DNA from: Terrisporobacter petrolearius
GTDB taxonomy: Bacteria; Bacillota; Clostridia; Peptostreptococcales; Peptostreptococcaceae
Assembly (NCBI RefSeq): GCF_020748185.1
Contig: NZ_JAHZMO010000009.1
Location: forward strand, 1-64,000
Reading direction: 5' to 3'
DNA length: 64,000 nt
Position numbers and translations under genes: made by a program. The notes beneath the pieces are model-generated. The model was not told the origin of the DNA and made no database searches. It saw nothing but the letters and a program-made list of their open reading frames with translations. This document shows, piece after piece, positions 43,172-52,500 of the stretch (positions within the stretch are counted from its first letter, which is position 1; each line of letters starts with the position of its first letter).

Positions 43172-43741
43172 ATGGAAAATATTCTAATTGTATCTAGTTC
43201 TAATAAAAGTAAAGAACTATTAGTTAATATTGCAAAGGAAAGTGGCGATTATAACGTTTTAGCCGTAGAAAATAGTTTTCGTGGTAGAGAAATAATAAAA
43301 AAAATGAACTTTGATTTAATAATAATTAATTCACCTTTAAGCGATGATTGTGAAGAAAACTTATCAGTATTTGTAAATGAAAATACTAATAGCTCTATAA
43401 TACTAATAGTAAAAAATAATTCACCTAAAGAGAATAGAGATAATATTGAGAGTAAAGGAATTTATATAATGGAAAAACCATTGAATAAACTTATACTTAT
43501 TAATATGATTAATTCTTATATTATTCATAGAAGGAGATTTAATTCTATTATTAAAAAAAATGAAAAGTTAAAGAATAAAGTAAATGATATAAAATTAATA
43601 GAAAGAGCTAAATTAACTTTGATTCAATATTTAAAAATGAGTGAAGAGCAATCACATAAATATATTGAAAAGCAAGCAATGGATTTAAGAATTACAAAGG
43701 TTGAAGTTGCTAAAAATATTTTAAAAACTTATGAATATTAA
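43172..43741 (+). CDS. ANTAR-domain RNA-binding antiterminator with degenerate receiver
   Basis: The 189-residue protein has an N-terminal response-regulator-like domain (about 1-115) and a C-terminal ANTAR three-helix bundle (about 128-187: IERAKLTLIQYLKMSEEQSH, YIEKQAMDLRITKVEVAKNI). Where receivers have the phosphorylated aspartate, the sequence reads LIIINSPLSDD, with asparagine, so it probably is not controlled by phosphorylation. ANTAR proteins stabilise hairpins that prevent termination. Divergence from glnN, which has a leader terminator, makes glnN the likely target. Start ATG 43172 after AAAGGGTGAT. Confidence 0.85.
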   Translation: MENILIVSSSNKSKELLVNIAKESGDYNVLAVENSFRGREIIKKMNFDLIIINSPLSDDCEENLSVFVNENTNSSIILIVKNNSPKENRDNIESKGIYIMEKPLNKLILINMINSYIIHRRRFNSIIKKNEKLKNKVNDIKLIERAKLTLIQYLKMSEEQSHKYIEKQAMDLRITKVEVAKNILKTYEY

Positions 43742-43760
43742 AGTTAATGAGAATTTAAAA

Positions 43761-43809
43761 GTAGACTTAGTAGAGCAAATCCAATAATCAAAGGATTTAT
43801 TAAGTCTAC
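43761..43809 (+). other. Stem-loop downstream of the ANTAR gene
   Basis: GTAGACTTA (43761-43769) pairs with TAAGTCTAC (43801-43809), with an inner AAATCC/GGATTT stem. There is no T run after it, so its role as terminator is doubtful. Confidence 0.4.
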
Positions 43810-43897
43810 TGTTAAGAAATAATTGTAAAAAATGTAATATATTAAATATAATTGGGAATTATAAAACCATATTATAGAAAAATATGGAGGTGTAGCT

Positions 43898-44089
43898 ATG
43901 AAAGCTTATGTTGATGATGATTTATGTATAGGATGTGGAACATGCCCAGAAGTATGCCCTGAGGTTTTTCATATGACTGATGACGGAATAGCTCATGCAA
44001 TAAATACTGATATACCAGAAGATGTACTTGGAAATGCAAAACAAGCTTGTGATAGTTGTCCAGTTGATGCAATTGATATTGATGACTAA
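43898..44089 (+). CDS. [4Fe-4S] ferredoxin
   Basis: A 63-residue acidic ferredoxin with CIGCGTCPEVCP near the N-terminus and CDSCPVDAI near the C-terminus, the single-cluster Fer4_13-like pattern found in clostridia and Bacillus. The two remaining cysteines could form a disulfide. It carries electrons at low potential in the cytoplasm. GGAGGTG precedes ATG, and a good terminator follows, so it is monocistronic. Confidence 0.92.
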   Translation: MKAYVDDDLCIGCGTCPEVCPEVFHMTDDGIAHAINTDIPEDVLGNAKQACDSCPVDAIDIDD

Positions 44090-44093
44090 ATAA

Positions 44094-44130
44094 AAAAGGC
44101 ATGTTATTATATTTAATAACATGCCTTTTA
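44094..44130. terminator. Intrinsic terminator after ferredoxin
   Basis: AAAAGGCATGTTATTA and TAATAACATGCCTTTT form a near-perfect stem flanked by A and T runs; it may serve the convergent MATE gene too. Confidence 0.8.
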
Positions 44131-44149
44131 TCTATATTGGAGTATAGAT

Positions 44150-45514
44150 TTATAAAATTATGGAATCTTTCATAATTTTAGAAGATGGTTCATTTTCAGA
44201 ATTTAACTTTTTCTTTCTAAAAAAGTTGAATAATAAAGATAGGGCAATAACTAAACATACAAATTCAGACACTCCAGTTGTAATCCATATAGCGCTACTA
44301 CCAAATATTGTAGTTAGTAAGAACAAACTTATTGTTACTAATACTAAACTTCTTCCAAGAGAAATTATAGAAGAATACAAAGGTTGTTCTATGGCTACAA
44401 AGAATCCAGAAATAATTAAGTTAAATCCTACAAATAAGAAAGAAATTGAATATAACTTAAATACAGAAACTGTTGAATTAAATAACTGAGTTTCATCAGG
44501 ATTAATAAATAAGCTTGTAATATTACCTGCAAATAAAATAGATGAGGCAAATACTGCAACAGAAGTTATTAAAACTGTTTTAAGGCCCATTTTAAATAAA
44601 TGATTTACTTTGTCTATTTCTCCTGCACCAAAGTAGAAACTTATTAAAGGCTGAGCACCTTGAGTTATTCCAATCATAGTCATTAATATAAGAGTATTAA
44701 CATAGCAAATTACACTATAAGATATTAATGCATCTTGCCCTATTAATCTTAGTAAGGTTTGGTTAAATAATATTGTAACTATTCCAACACTTAATTCTGA
44801 AGTACAATCAGGGAAACCTAAGCAAACTATTCTTTTAATAGTATGGAAACTAAATTTGAATTTAGTAAATCTTAAATTTGATTTTTTTCTTAAAAAATGA
44901 CTTAAGAAAAATAAAGTTGAAAGTACTTGAGCTATGCCTGTGGCAAAGGCGGCACCTTTTACACCATATCCAAGTTCTACAACAAAAATATAATCTAAAA
45001 CTATATTAGTTATAGCTGAAATTACCACACCAATAGTTGCTAATAATGGAAATCCGTCAGCTTTTACGATAACTTCTAAAGAATAAGAAACAATAAAGAA
45101 TATGTTAAATAAAGATATTACAAATAAGTAATCCTTAACATAACCTATAGTATCTGGAGTTGCACCTAAAATTTTAGCTAAATAATCAAGACCCAAAATA
45201 GATGTAACTGTTATTATAATTGCAAGAACTGTAATAGTGACTAAATTAAGTGAAAAAGCTTCATTCGCTTTTTCTAAATCTTTTTTTCCAAGATACATTG
45301 CTATAATTGTAGAAGCCCCCGTAGAAAATAACACAGATATGGCAAATACTAAATTAATAAAAGGCATGGAAATATTAACTGAAGCTAGGGCCAACTCTCC
45401 AACGCCCTTACTAACAAATATTCCATCAACAATTGTGTATAGTGAGAAAACCCACATGGCAACAACAGAAGGTCCCAAGTACTTTAGAAATTGTTTAAAT
45501 AAATTTTTTGTCAT
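44150..45514 (-). CDS. MATE family efflux transporter
   Basis: A 454-residue protein with twelve hydrophobic segments in two halves. MATE features are visible: the N-terminal GPSVVAMWVFSLYTIVDGIFVSKGVG, the GASTIIAMYLGKKD loop near residue 66, and GITQGAQPLISFYFGAGE near residue 270 at the start of the second half. It exports cationic drugs with Na+ or H+. It is divergent from a MerR regulator and transcribed from a 19-bp-spacer promoter, so it is induced through that regulator. Confidence 0.92.
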   Translation of the reverse strand: MTKNLFKQFLKYLGPSVVAMWVFSLYTIVDGIFVSKGVGELALASVNISMPFINLVFAISVLFSTGASTIIAMYLGKKDLEKANEAFSLNLVTITVLAIIITVTSILGLDYLAKILGATPDTIGYVKDYLFVISLFNIFFIVSYSLEVIVKADGFPLLATIGVVISAITNIVLDYIFVVELGYGVKGAAFATGIAQVLSTLFFLSHFLRKKSNLRFTKFKFSFHTIKRIVCLGFPDCTSELSVGIVTILFNQTLLRLIGQDALISYSVICYVNTLILMTMIGITQGAQPLISFYFGAGEIDKVNHLFKMGLKTVLITSVAVFASSILFAGNITSLFINPDETQLFNSTVSVFKLYSISFLFVGFNLIISGFFVAIEQPLYSSIISLGRSLVLVTISLFLLTTIFGSSAIWITTGVSEFVCLVIALSLLFNFFRKKKLNSENEPSSKIMKDSIIL

Positions 45515-45535
45515 TGTATCACTCCTTATGCTTAT

Positions 45536-45566
45536 ATCATAATCCTTGGTATAATACCAAGGTCAA
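45536..45566 (-). promoter_or_regulatory. MerR-controlled promoter of the MATE gene
   Basis: On the minus strand TTGACC (45561-45566) and TATGAT (45536-45541) are separated by 19 bp that contain the perfect inverted repeat CCTTGGTA-N3-TACCAAGG. This is the classic MerR activation site. Confidence 0.88.
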
Positions 45567-45654
45567 TAAAAATCAGTAAATATTTTCAAATTTATTGAAA
45601 AATATTTTTCTTTGTGAAATAATATATTTCAGTATATATTAAAAAGGAGCAAAA

Positions 45655-46464
45655 ATGAAAGATTATTATAAAATTGGAGAAATATCTGAAATGTATGACA
45701 TGAGTAGAGATTCACTTATGTATTATGAAAAGATAGAAATAATAAAACCTATTAGAGATGATAATGGGTATAGGCTTTACAGTGTTTCTGATATTTGGAG
45801 ACTTAATTTAATAAAAGAATTAAAAAATTTAGGGTTCTCTTTTAAAATGATTAAAGAGTATTTAGAAAATAGAGATTTGAATTCTACTAATAAATTACTT
45901 CAAAACGGCATAACATTACTAGATGATCAAATTCTAAAATTATTAAGACAAAAAGAAAATATGAGAAAGAGAATGGAATCTATAGAAAATACTGCAAATA
46001 ATTCTAACTTAAATAGTGTGGAATTATCTTATTTAAAAAAACGAAAAGGTCTCATATTAAATGGCCAAATTAAAAGAGATGCTGATTTTGACTTATTAAT
46101 ACAAAAGCTACAAAAAGATCATAATAATAAATTTGGTATTTTAGGAAATAACAATGTAGGGTCAGTATTTAAGGTAGACTCACTTAGAAATGGCATAACT
46201 ACAGATTTTGAATCTGTATTTTGTTTACTAAAAGATAATGCCAAAGACTATAATATAGTATTCGAAGAAGGCTACTATGTAACTTTGACTTATAGTGGAG
46301 ACTATGTAAACAACAAAGAACACATAAAGAATATGTTTGACTTTATTGAAGAAAATAAATTAATAATTAAAGGTAATCCAATGGAAATATACAAAATAGA
46401 CATACATGAAACTGAAAATAAAGATGAGTTTATCACTGAAATTCAAATACCTATCAAATGTTAA
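45655..46464 (+). CDS. MerR family regulator with GyrI-like effector domain (BmrR type)
   Basis: The 269-residue protein has a MerR winged helix (YYKIGEISEMYDMSRDSLMYYEK, then GYRLYSVSDI), a coiled coil at about 78-122, and a C-terminal GyrI/SOUL-like ligand domain (about 130-268, ending EFITEIQIPI) that in BmrR binds cationic drugs. It is divergent from the MATE pump, whose promoter has a 19-bp spacer with a perfect palindrome, so it most likely activates the pump when it binds drug. AAGGAG precedes ATG. Confidence 0.9.
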   Translation: MKDYYKIGEISEMYDMSRDSLMYYEKIEIIKPIRDDNGYRLYSVSDIWRLNLIKELKNLGFSFKMIKEYLENRDLNSTNKLLQNGITLLDDQILKLLRQKENMRKRMESIENTANNSNLNSVELSYLKKRKGLILNGQIKRDADFDLLIQKLQKDHNNKFGILGNNNVGSVFKVDSLRNGITTDFESVFCLLKDNAKDYNIVFEEGYYVTLTYSGDYVNNKEHIKNMFDFIEENKLIIKGNPMEIYKIDIHETENKDEFITEIQIPIKC

Positions 46465-46497
46465 AGATGATGTTAAAACTAAAACATCATCTTTTTG
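46463..46497. terminator. Terminator between convergent genes
   Basis: AAAGATGATGTT pairs with AACATCATCTTT, followed by TT. It ends merR and overlaps the end of the convergent exported-protein gene. Confidence 0.8.
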
Positions 46498-46499
46498 TG

Positions 46500-47879
46500 T
46501 TATGGTTCAACCCAAACTGGAGAGGTTATAGATTTTTTATTGCTTTCCTCAGTTATTAATGCAAAATAATAAGTATTTTCCTTTGGTGGTTTTAAAGTGA
46601 AATCAACTTTTGCATAACTTGAATTAAATTCTTTTGTATAGACTATTTCGTTGTTATTGCTAAACACTTCTATTTTTTTTATTTTATCATAGTCGTCATT
46701 ATTAATTGCACTTACAATAAGCCTAATGTAAGAAGGAGATTTTACTATACTTCCCATAGGCATTTTATTCAATGAAAAAAATATATCTATATTATTATCT
46801 TCACTTACATATATTCTTCTGTTTTTTATTGCATCTATGATTTTGCTTTTACTTAAATCTTCACATAGTATAGTAGTTCTAAGATCTTTTGAAATATTCC
46901 AATTGGGATAGTCGTTATACTGGCATGTTATAGGGCTTACATGCCAGCCGTTATTTAATGCTTCCTTATAATTATCTATATTTAATACGTCTCTGTTTTT
47001 TTTAGTCTCTGTTTTTTTATTTAATTCAAGTAAGGTTATAACCTGGTCACCATAAGGTGAATATTTAAAGTAATCTATATTGCTTAGATTGTTATTTGCT
47101 TTAAATTGGCAGATTAAATCACCTTCATAGTAAAATAATTTTTTATAAAGCAACTGAAGACTTATATTGTCTTTAAATAAAAAGGGATATTCACAGTTAA
47201 ATGTATTTATTTCAGTTTTATTTTTTTCGTCTTTTAGCTGGGTGCTTAATTCGAAACCGGGTATGGAAATAAAATCATTATTATTAGTAAATTTATTGCA
47301 TGAATCAATTAATTTTTTGTACTTTTTACTATCTACATGAATATCAGATTTATTATTTTCTTTGTTATTTATTTTTTCAGTAATAAAAACATAATCTAAA
47401 TGATTTGTGTTTTTGCATAGATTATTCAAATCATCATATGAAGTAAGCATATTTAGTTCCTTAGTACTGTTAAAGAAAATTCCCTTATAATTATTATAAA
47501 AAGGCGTTCCAACGGTGAAATACCATTCTATCTCTTCTACTTTATTATCTTTAGTGGGAATTTCAATTTTTACAACCTGTACACCTCTTTTTAGTTTTGT
47601 GTCGCATTTATAGTAAATATATTTAGATGTAAGTATGGTTTTATTAGTTACTTCTTTATAGTTTAAATAGAGTTTATAATTATCTAAAACAAATTTACTA
47701 TTGTATTTAATTATAATTTCTGGAGTAGAGATTATATTTTGCTCTCCTCTTTTAGGAACCAGACTATCAATAGTTATGGATCTATTATCATTACTTTCAA
47801 TATAAGTATTTCCATCTGTTTCTATATAGAATGTAAAAAAAATAAAAAATATTAAAGTAATAGTAGTTATTTTTTTCAT
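46500..47879 (-). CDS. Exported PHP-like (CehA/McbA-related) protein, degenerate
   Basis: About 459 residues with an N-terminal signal (MKKITTITLIFFIFFTFYI). The body follows the order of CehA/McbA-type PHP proteins: an N-terminal beta domain (to about 140), a region with DYVFITEKINN, FISIPGFELS and NNGWHVSPITCQ, and a C-terminal beta domain (about 375-459). The usual metal-binding histidines after DYVFIT and near the QDNH position are not there (EKIN, QYNDY), so catalysis is doubtful. The start is at 47879, after GGGAGG; an open frame continues to 47969 without a ribosome site. Role unknown. Confidence 0.65.
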   Translation of the reverse strand: MKKITTITLIFFIFFTFYIETDGNTYIESNDNRSITIDSLVPKRGEQNIISTPEIIIKYNSKFVLDNYKLYLNYKEVTNKTILTSKYIYYKCDTKLKRGVQVVKIEIPTKDNKVEEIEWYFTVGTPFYNNYKGIFFNSTKELNMLTSYDDLNNLCKNTNHLDYVFITEKINNKENNKSDIHVDSKKYKKLIDSCNKFTNNNDFISIPGFELSTQLKDEKNKTEINTFNCEYPFLFKDNISLQLLYKKLFYYEGDLICQFKANNNLSNIDYFKYSPYGDQVITLLELNKKTETKKNRDVLNIDNYKEALNNGWHVSPITCQYNDYPNWNISKDLRTTILCEDLSKSKIIDAIKNRRIYVSEDNNIDIFFSLNKMPMGSIVKSPSYIRLIVSAINNDDYDKIKKIEVFSNNNEIVYTKEFNSSYAKVDFTLKPPKENTYYFALITEESNKKSITSPVWVEP

Positions 47880-48070
47880 ATTTTCCTCCCAAATATATTT
47901 ATATGACGAATTTAGTTTTAACAAAGAACTAATTTTTATGCAATAAAGGAAAATTAAGTATATTGGCATTTATTTAATTTGTACAAACATAAGAGGACAA
48001 GATTAATTAATATAATATAGAAGGATTCTTAATTTTTATTAAATCATCTTCTTATTAAAGGAGGATAAAT

Positions 48071-48574
48071 ATGTTAGCAGATTCTATTGAGATAAAAGTA
48101 AGAAAAAAAGATGCAATGAAACATATATTTAGAAAGACGCCCCTAGTAAGTAAAATTGACCAATTTAATAGAAAAGTAGACAATATACATTTAGAATATG
48201 TGGAATATAAGATACTAAAATATGAAATTATTAGTAGAAGAAAAAATAAGAATAACTTTAGAAATGATGATATAAACGATAACATAATTATGATGGTAAA
48301 TACTTATAATGGGCATTCTAAGTCCATTGGGAGTGTGCCACAAACAGTTAAAAGGTATATTGCTAGAAGTTGTATAAAAAAATCTAATATTAAAGAAGAT
48401 TATATAGTTGAAAAAGTAAAAAATGAAATTTTAAATTATTTTGATAGTAAGATTAAAAATAATTCCATAGATAAACATATAATAAAAAATATTAGGCTTT
48501 TAGAAGTTAGAAGTATATATAAACCCTATTGGATAGGAAATTATAATGGTAAAGAAGTTTTTGTGGATGCATAG
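48071..48574 (+). CDS. Hypothetical basic protein
   Basis: A 167-residue, lysine- and arginine-rich protein without signal peptide or membrane spans. The C-terminus reads RSIYKPYWIGNYNGKEVFVDA, a compact beta-like end that may be its conserved part. I do not recognise a family. AAAGGAGG precedes ATG. It is flanked by the exported PHP-like gene (divergent) and pdaA (convergent), which give no functional hint. Confidence 0.6.
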   Translation: MLADSIEIKVRKKDAMKHIFRKTPLVSKIDQFNRKVDNIHLEYVEYKILKYEIISRRKNKNNFRNDDINDNIIMMVNTYNGHSKSIGSVPQTVKRYIARSCIKKSNIKEDYIVEKVKNEILNYFDSKIKNNSIDKHIIKNIRLLEVRSIYKPYWIGNYNGKEVFVDA

Positions 48575-48607
48575 AAAAAGCTGTAAGTAAAAATCTTACA
48601 GCTTTTT
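48575..48607. terminator. Bidirectional terminator
   Basis: A perfect 13-bp stem, AAAAAGCTGTAAG with CTTACAGCTTTTT, between the hypothetical gene and pdaA. Confidence 0.85.
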
Positions 48608-48613
48608 AAACAT

Positions 48614-49438
48614 TTATTTTTTACTATTTAAGTAATCTAAAGATTTCAAAGTATATCCCTCTTCTTCCCAGTGTGTGATTACTTCATCTAATATCTCGCT
48701 ATTTGTTTTTGAATTTGAGTGAAGTAAAACTATGGCACCAGGATGAGTTCTGGAATATATTTTATTTTTAGCAAATTCATGGGTAGGTTGTTGGTTATTG
48801 TACCAATCAACATAAGCAAAACTCCAAAAGATTGAAGCGTAACCTAAATCACTAGTCATTTTTAATGATTCTTCACTAAATTTTCCCATTGGTGGTCTAA
48901 AATATTTAGGCATTTCTTTTCCTGTTACGTCTTTATATGTTTTAGCCACATCTAAAATTTCTTTTTTGAACTTTTCTTCGTCATGAATTGATGCCATGGA
49001 AACATGACTTACTGAGTGGTTACATACTAAATGCCCTTCTTTTTCCATTCTTTTTATTATGTCTGGATTGTTTTTGATATAACTCTCCACTACAAAGAAA
49101 TTACCTGGAGCATTGTGTTTTTTCAATACATCTAACATATGGTTAGTAAACCCATTTTCATAACCAGAGTCAAAAGTTAAATATATTACTTTTTCCTTTG
49201 GTTTTCCAACATAATAAGTGTTGTAGTTTCTAAAAAAATCGGCTTCTTTTATTGGTAAAGGTTGTTTACCATCTTCTCGTGGATTAAAATACCAGTTATA
49301 TTCCTGGGTACTAATATCTTTGGAATAAATTTGAGTTTTTATTTTGGTGAATATTGCATTGTTATTAGCAATGATAAATGCAAAAACTAATAAAAATGCA
49401 CCAATAATTATTGATTTATTTATGTTATTTTTTTTCAA
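48614..49438 (-). CDS. pdaA: Peptidoglycan N-acetylmuramic acid deacetylase, PdaA type
   Basis: A 274-residue exported polysaccharide deacetylase with one N-terminal membrane anchor (about 10-26). The NodB motifs read TFDSGYENG (about residue 88), HSVSH (about 141-145, metal ligands), RPPMGKFS and a late IVLLHSN. TFDSGYENG and the preceding NWYFNPREDGKQPLP mark the PdaA subgroup, which makes muramic-delta-lactam in the spore cortex. This identifies the host as a spore former. Regulation by a sporulation sigma factor is expected but I did not find a clear promoter. Confidence 0.9.
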   Translation of the reverse strand: MKKNNINKSIIIGAFLLVFAFIIANNNAIFTKIKTQIYSKDISTQEYNWYFNPREDGKQPLPIKEADFFRNYNTYYVGKPKEKVIYLTFDSGYENGFTNHMLDVLKKHNAPGNFFVVESYIKNNPDIIKRMEKEGHLVCNHSVSHVSMASIHDEEKFKKEILDVAKTYKDVTGKEMPKYFRPPMGKFSEESLKMTSDLGYASIFWSFAYVDWYNNQQPTHEFAKNKIYSRTHPGAIVLLHSNSKTNSEILDEVITHWEEEGYTLKSLDYLNSKK

Positions 49439-49591
49439 ATCTAAACCTCCATTTCTGTCCTATTGAAATTTAGCTATACATATTATTGCCAAAAGGAATA
49501 TAATAAATTTATGATTAAACTAAATTACTTTCGTGGTAATATAATAAGGTTAAGTAAAAAAATTCTTTAATAAACTATGAAAGGATGAGTC

Positions 49592-52500
49592 ATGAATATA
49601 AATAAAATTAAAAGTATAGTACAAGATGTGGTTTTTCTTGATTTAGAAACTAGTGGACTAAATCCTTTTAAAGCTGAAATATTAGAAATTGGAGCTATTA
49701 AAATAGAAAATAATAAAGCAACTTCTTTTCATACTTTAATTAAAAATAAAAAAGAAGTTCCTATTGAAATTTTTTCTCTTTGTACTAACTTAAAAAAAGA
49801 GGAATTAAGTAAAGCACCAAATTTATATGATATAAAAAATAAGTTAAAGGAATTTTTAGGCAATAAAAAAATAATTTGCCATAATGGTGAATTTGAAAAA
49901 AAATTTTTAGAACATTATATTCCTGAAATAAAAAATGAGATTTTAGACTCTATGGAACTGGCAGCAATATTAGAGCCTTATCATAAAGAATACAGCTTAG
50001 AGTATTTAAAAAATACTTTGACAAAGGATTTGTCTTGTGAGAAACATAGAGCTTTAGATGATGTTATAGATACAATAAAAGTAGTAAATGCCTTGCTTTT
50101 AAGACTGAAAAATGAAGAAAGTAAAAGTGGGACTTTGGAAAATTTAACTTTTAAGATAAATTCTACTTTAAATAGATTTGGATTAAACAAATGGATTTGG
50201 AGTCACATTATTGATGAAGGAAATCACAATTTAGAAGACTTAGATGTGACTTATGAAGACGATGAAATCATTGCTGAAAATAAAAAGGATATGAAAAATA
50301 CTCTTATAGATAATAGATTTTGTTATGAGTATTTATTAAAGAAAAGTGAAATTTGGCAAAGTAAAAAAGGCTTTAATTATGAATTTAGGCCAGGCCAATT
50401 TGAACTAAGTAAAATCATACGAGAAACTATGAACACTAGAGGAGAGAATATTGCTTGTATTGAAGCTCCAACAGGTATAGGAAAAAGTGTGGGGTATTTA
50501 TTACCAAGTATAATGGAAAGTTATTTAAACCATAAAAGGATAATTATTTCCACAGATACAAAGGAACTGCAAACACAACTTATAAAAAAAGATATTCCAA
50601 ATGTAATACAATCTCTTAGCTTAGAGGGGAAAATCTCATTTGGATATATTAAGGGAAAAAGTAATTATATTTGTGTGGAAAAACTAGAAAAATATATTAA
50701 TGAATACGATAACAATAAATGTAGTTCTAATGAAATATTATCTTTAATCATATTAGAAAGACTTGTGAAAGATGGTATTTATGGAGATATTGAAGAGATA
50801 AATTATTGGATTGTAAATCATTTCCCAGATATAATCACTCATTTAAGGCAAGTTTCTTGTGACCCTAATCTTTGTAAACCAAAGAAATGTTACAAAGAAT
50901 GTCTTTACAAAAAAAGAGTAGAAGAACTAAAAGAAGAAGATATAACTGTAGTTAATCATTCCCTTCTTGCTAGATGGCCTTACAAGGATGAAAAACCTAT
51001 AGAAAATTTGATTGTAGATGAGGCACATAACTTAGTGGAAAAAGGTTACGAGTTTTTTGCATCAGAAGTGGAATACAGAAGTTTGAGGTATTTTTTACAA
51101 GAAATTTATCCTTTTGAATTAGTACATAACAGTCCTTTTGCGTATATTAGTAGAAAAAAGAGGTCCCTTAAACCTTTTGATAGATTTTATAATTATATAA
51201 AAATGGAAGCAAACAATAAGGCCAAAATAAGCAGAGAAATAAATCTTATAACTGAAGAAGCTGAGTATATTTTAGAATATGGGAAAATGAACAATTACTC
51301 AAATTTTTCAAACTATAATTTAAGTTGGGAGATAAATCTTCAAAGTGAAGAAAAAGCCGGATCTTTATACAAAGACAAAAGACTAGTAGATGTTACATAT
51401 AGCAAATACGGAGACTGTATAAAGACTTCTCTAGACAAAATCCTCTCCAATTTAAAATCTATTTTATATATTTTGGATAGACAAATGGACGATGATAATT
51501 TGGACAAAGAAAATGATACTTACAAACAAGGTGAAAGTAAGGTAAAAGACTTGGAAGCTTTAAAAAATACAATAGAAGTGTTCTTAGAGTATAATGAAGC
51601 TGATTTATATGCAAGAATTGTTACCCTACACAAGGATTTCGACAACTTTTTATTTCAAGTTGTTCCTTTAAATATAGCTGATTTATTTGAAGAAAAAATA
51701 TTGTCTTCTTTAAACTGTGGCATATTTTTATCAGCAACCTTAACAGTAAATAACAATATGAAGCATTTTGTTAATACTTTAGGAATAGATAGATTTATTC
51801 GTAAAGAAAAGATAATTGAACCTTTATTTGATTACAAAAGAAGAATAAAAATTATTACTTTAGATGATATATCTTCATACAAAAACAAAGATTTTATAGA
51901 AGATATGAGTAGGGTAATAAGCAACTTATCACCCTACACCAATGGTCACATGTTATCTTTGTTCAATTCGAAGGATAGGCAAGAAAAGACTTACGAGATT
52001 TTGAAAGAATTTCTTCATGAAAAAGATATAGAAATATACATGAACAAAAAGCATATAAAATTACTAAAAGATTTTAATAAAAAATGTGTTATTTTAGGAT
52101 CAAAAGGTTGTTTTGAAGGGGTGGATGTACCAGGGGATGGACTAACTTGTGTGACCTTAGACAAAATTCCCAACTTAAATCCTAAAGACCCTCTTTATTC
52201 AACAATAATGAATAAATTTAACAAAACTTATTATGATGTAAATCAACCTCAAATGATAATTAAATTGAAACAAGCCATGGGAAGAATACTTAGGAGTAAA
52301 TACGACTATGGATGTTTTATTATATTTGATATGGGAAGAAAAGAAAACTTATATAGGCTAAAAAAGGATTTACATTATTGTGATATAATAAATACTAACT
52401 ACTTTAATTTACCAATTATTGTGAATCATCATTTAACTCTATGCAGAAAAGAAGTAATAAGAGATTTAATAAGGGATATTAGTAATAGCGAATTAATTAG

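Noticed and set aside
43896-44122. Minus-strand frames opposite the ferredoxin
   Set aside because: Shadows of the cysteine-rich ferredoxin codons; the plus strand has the full ferredoxin motif and a GGAGG site.
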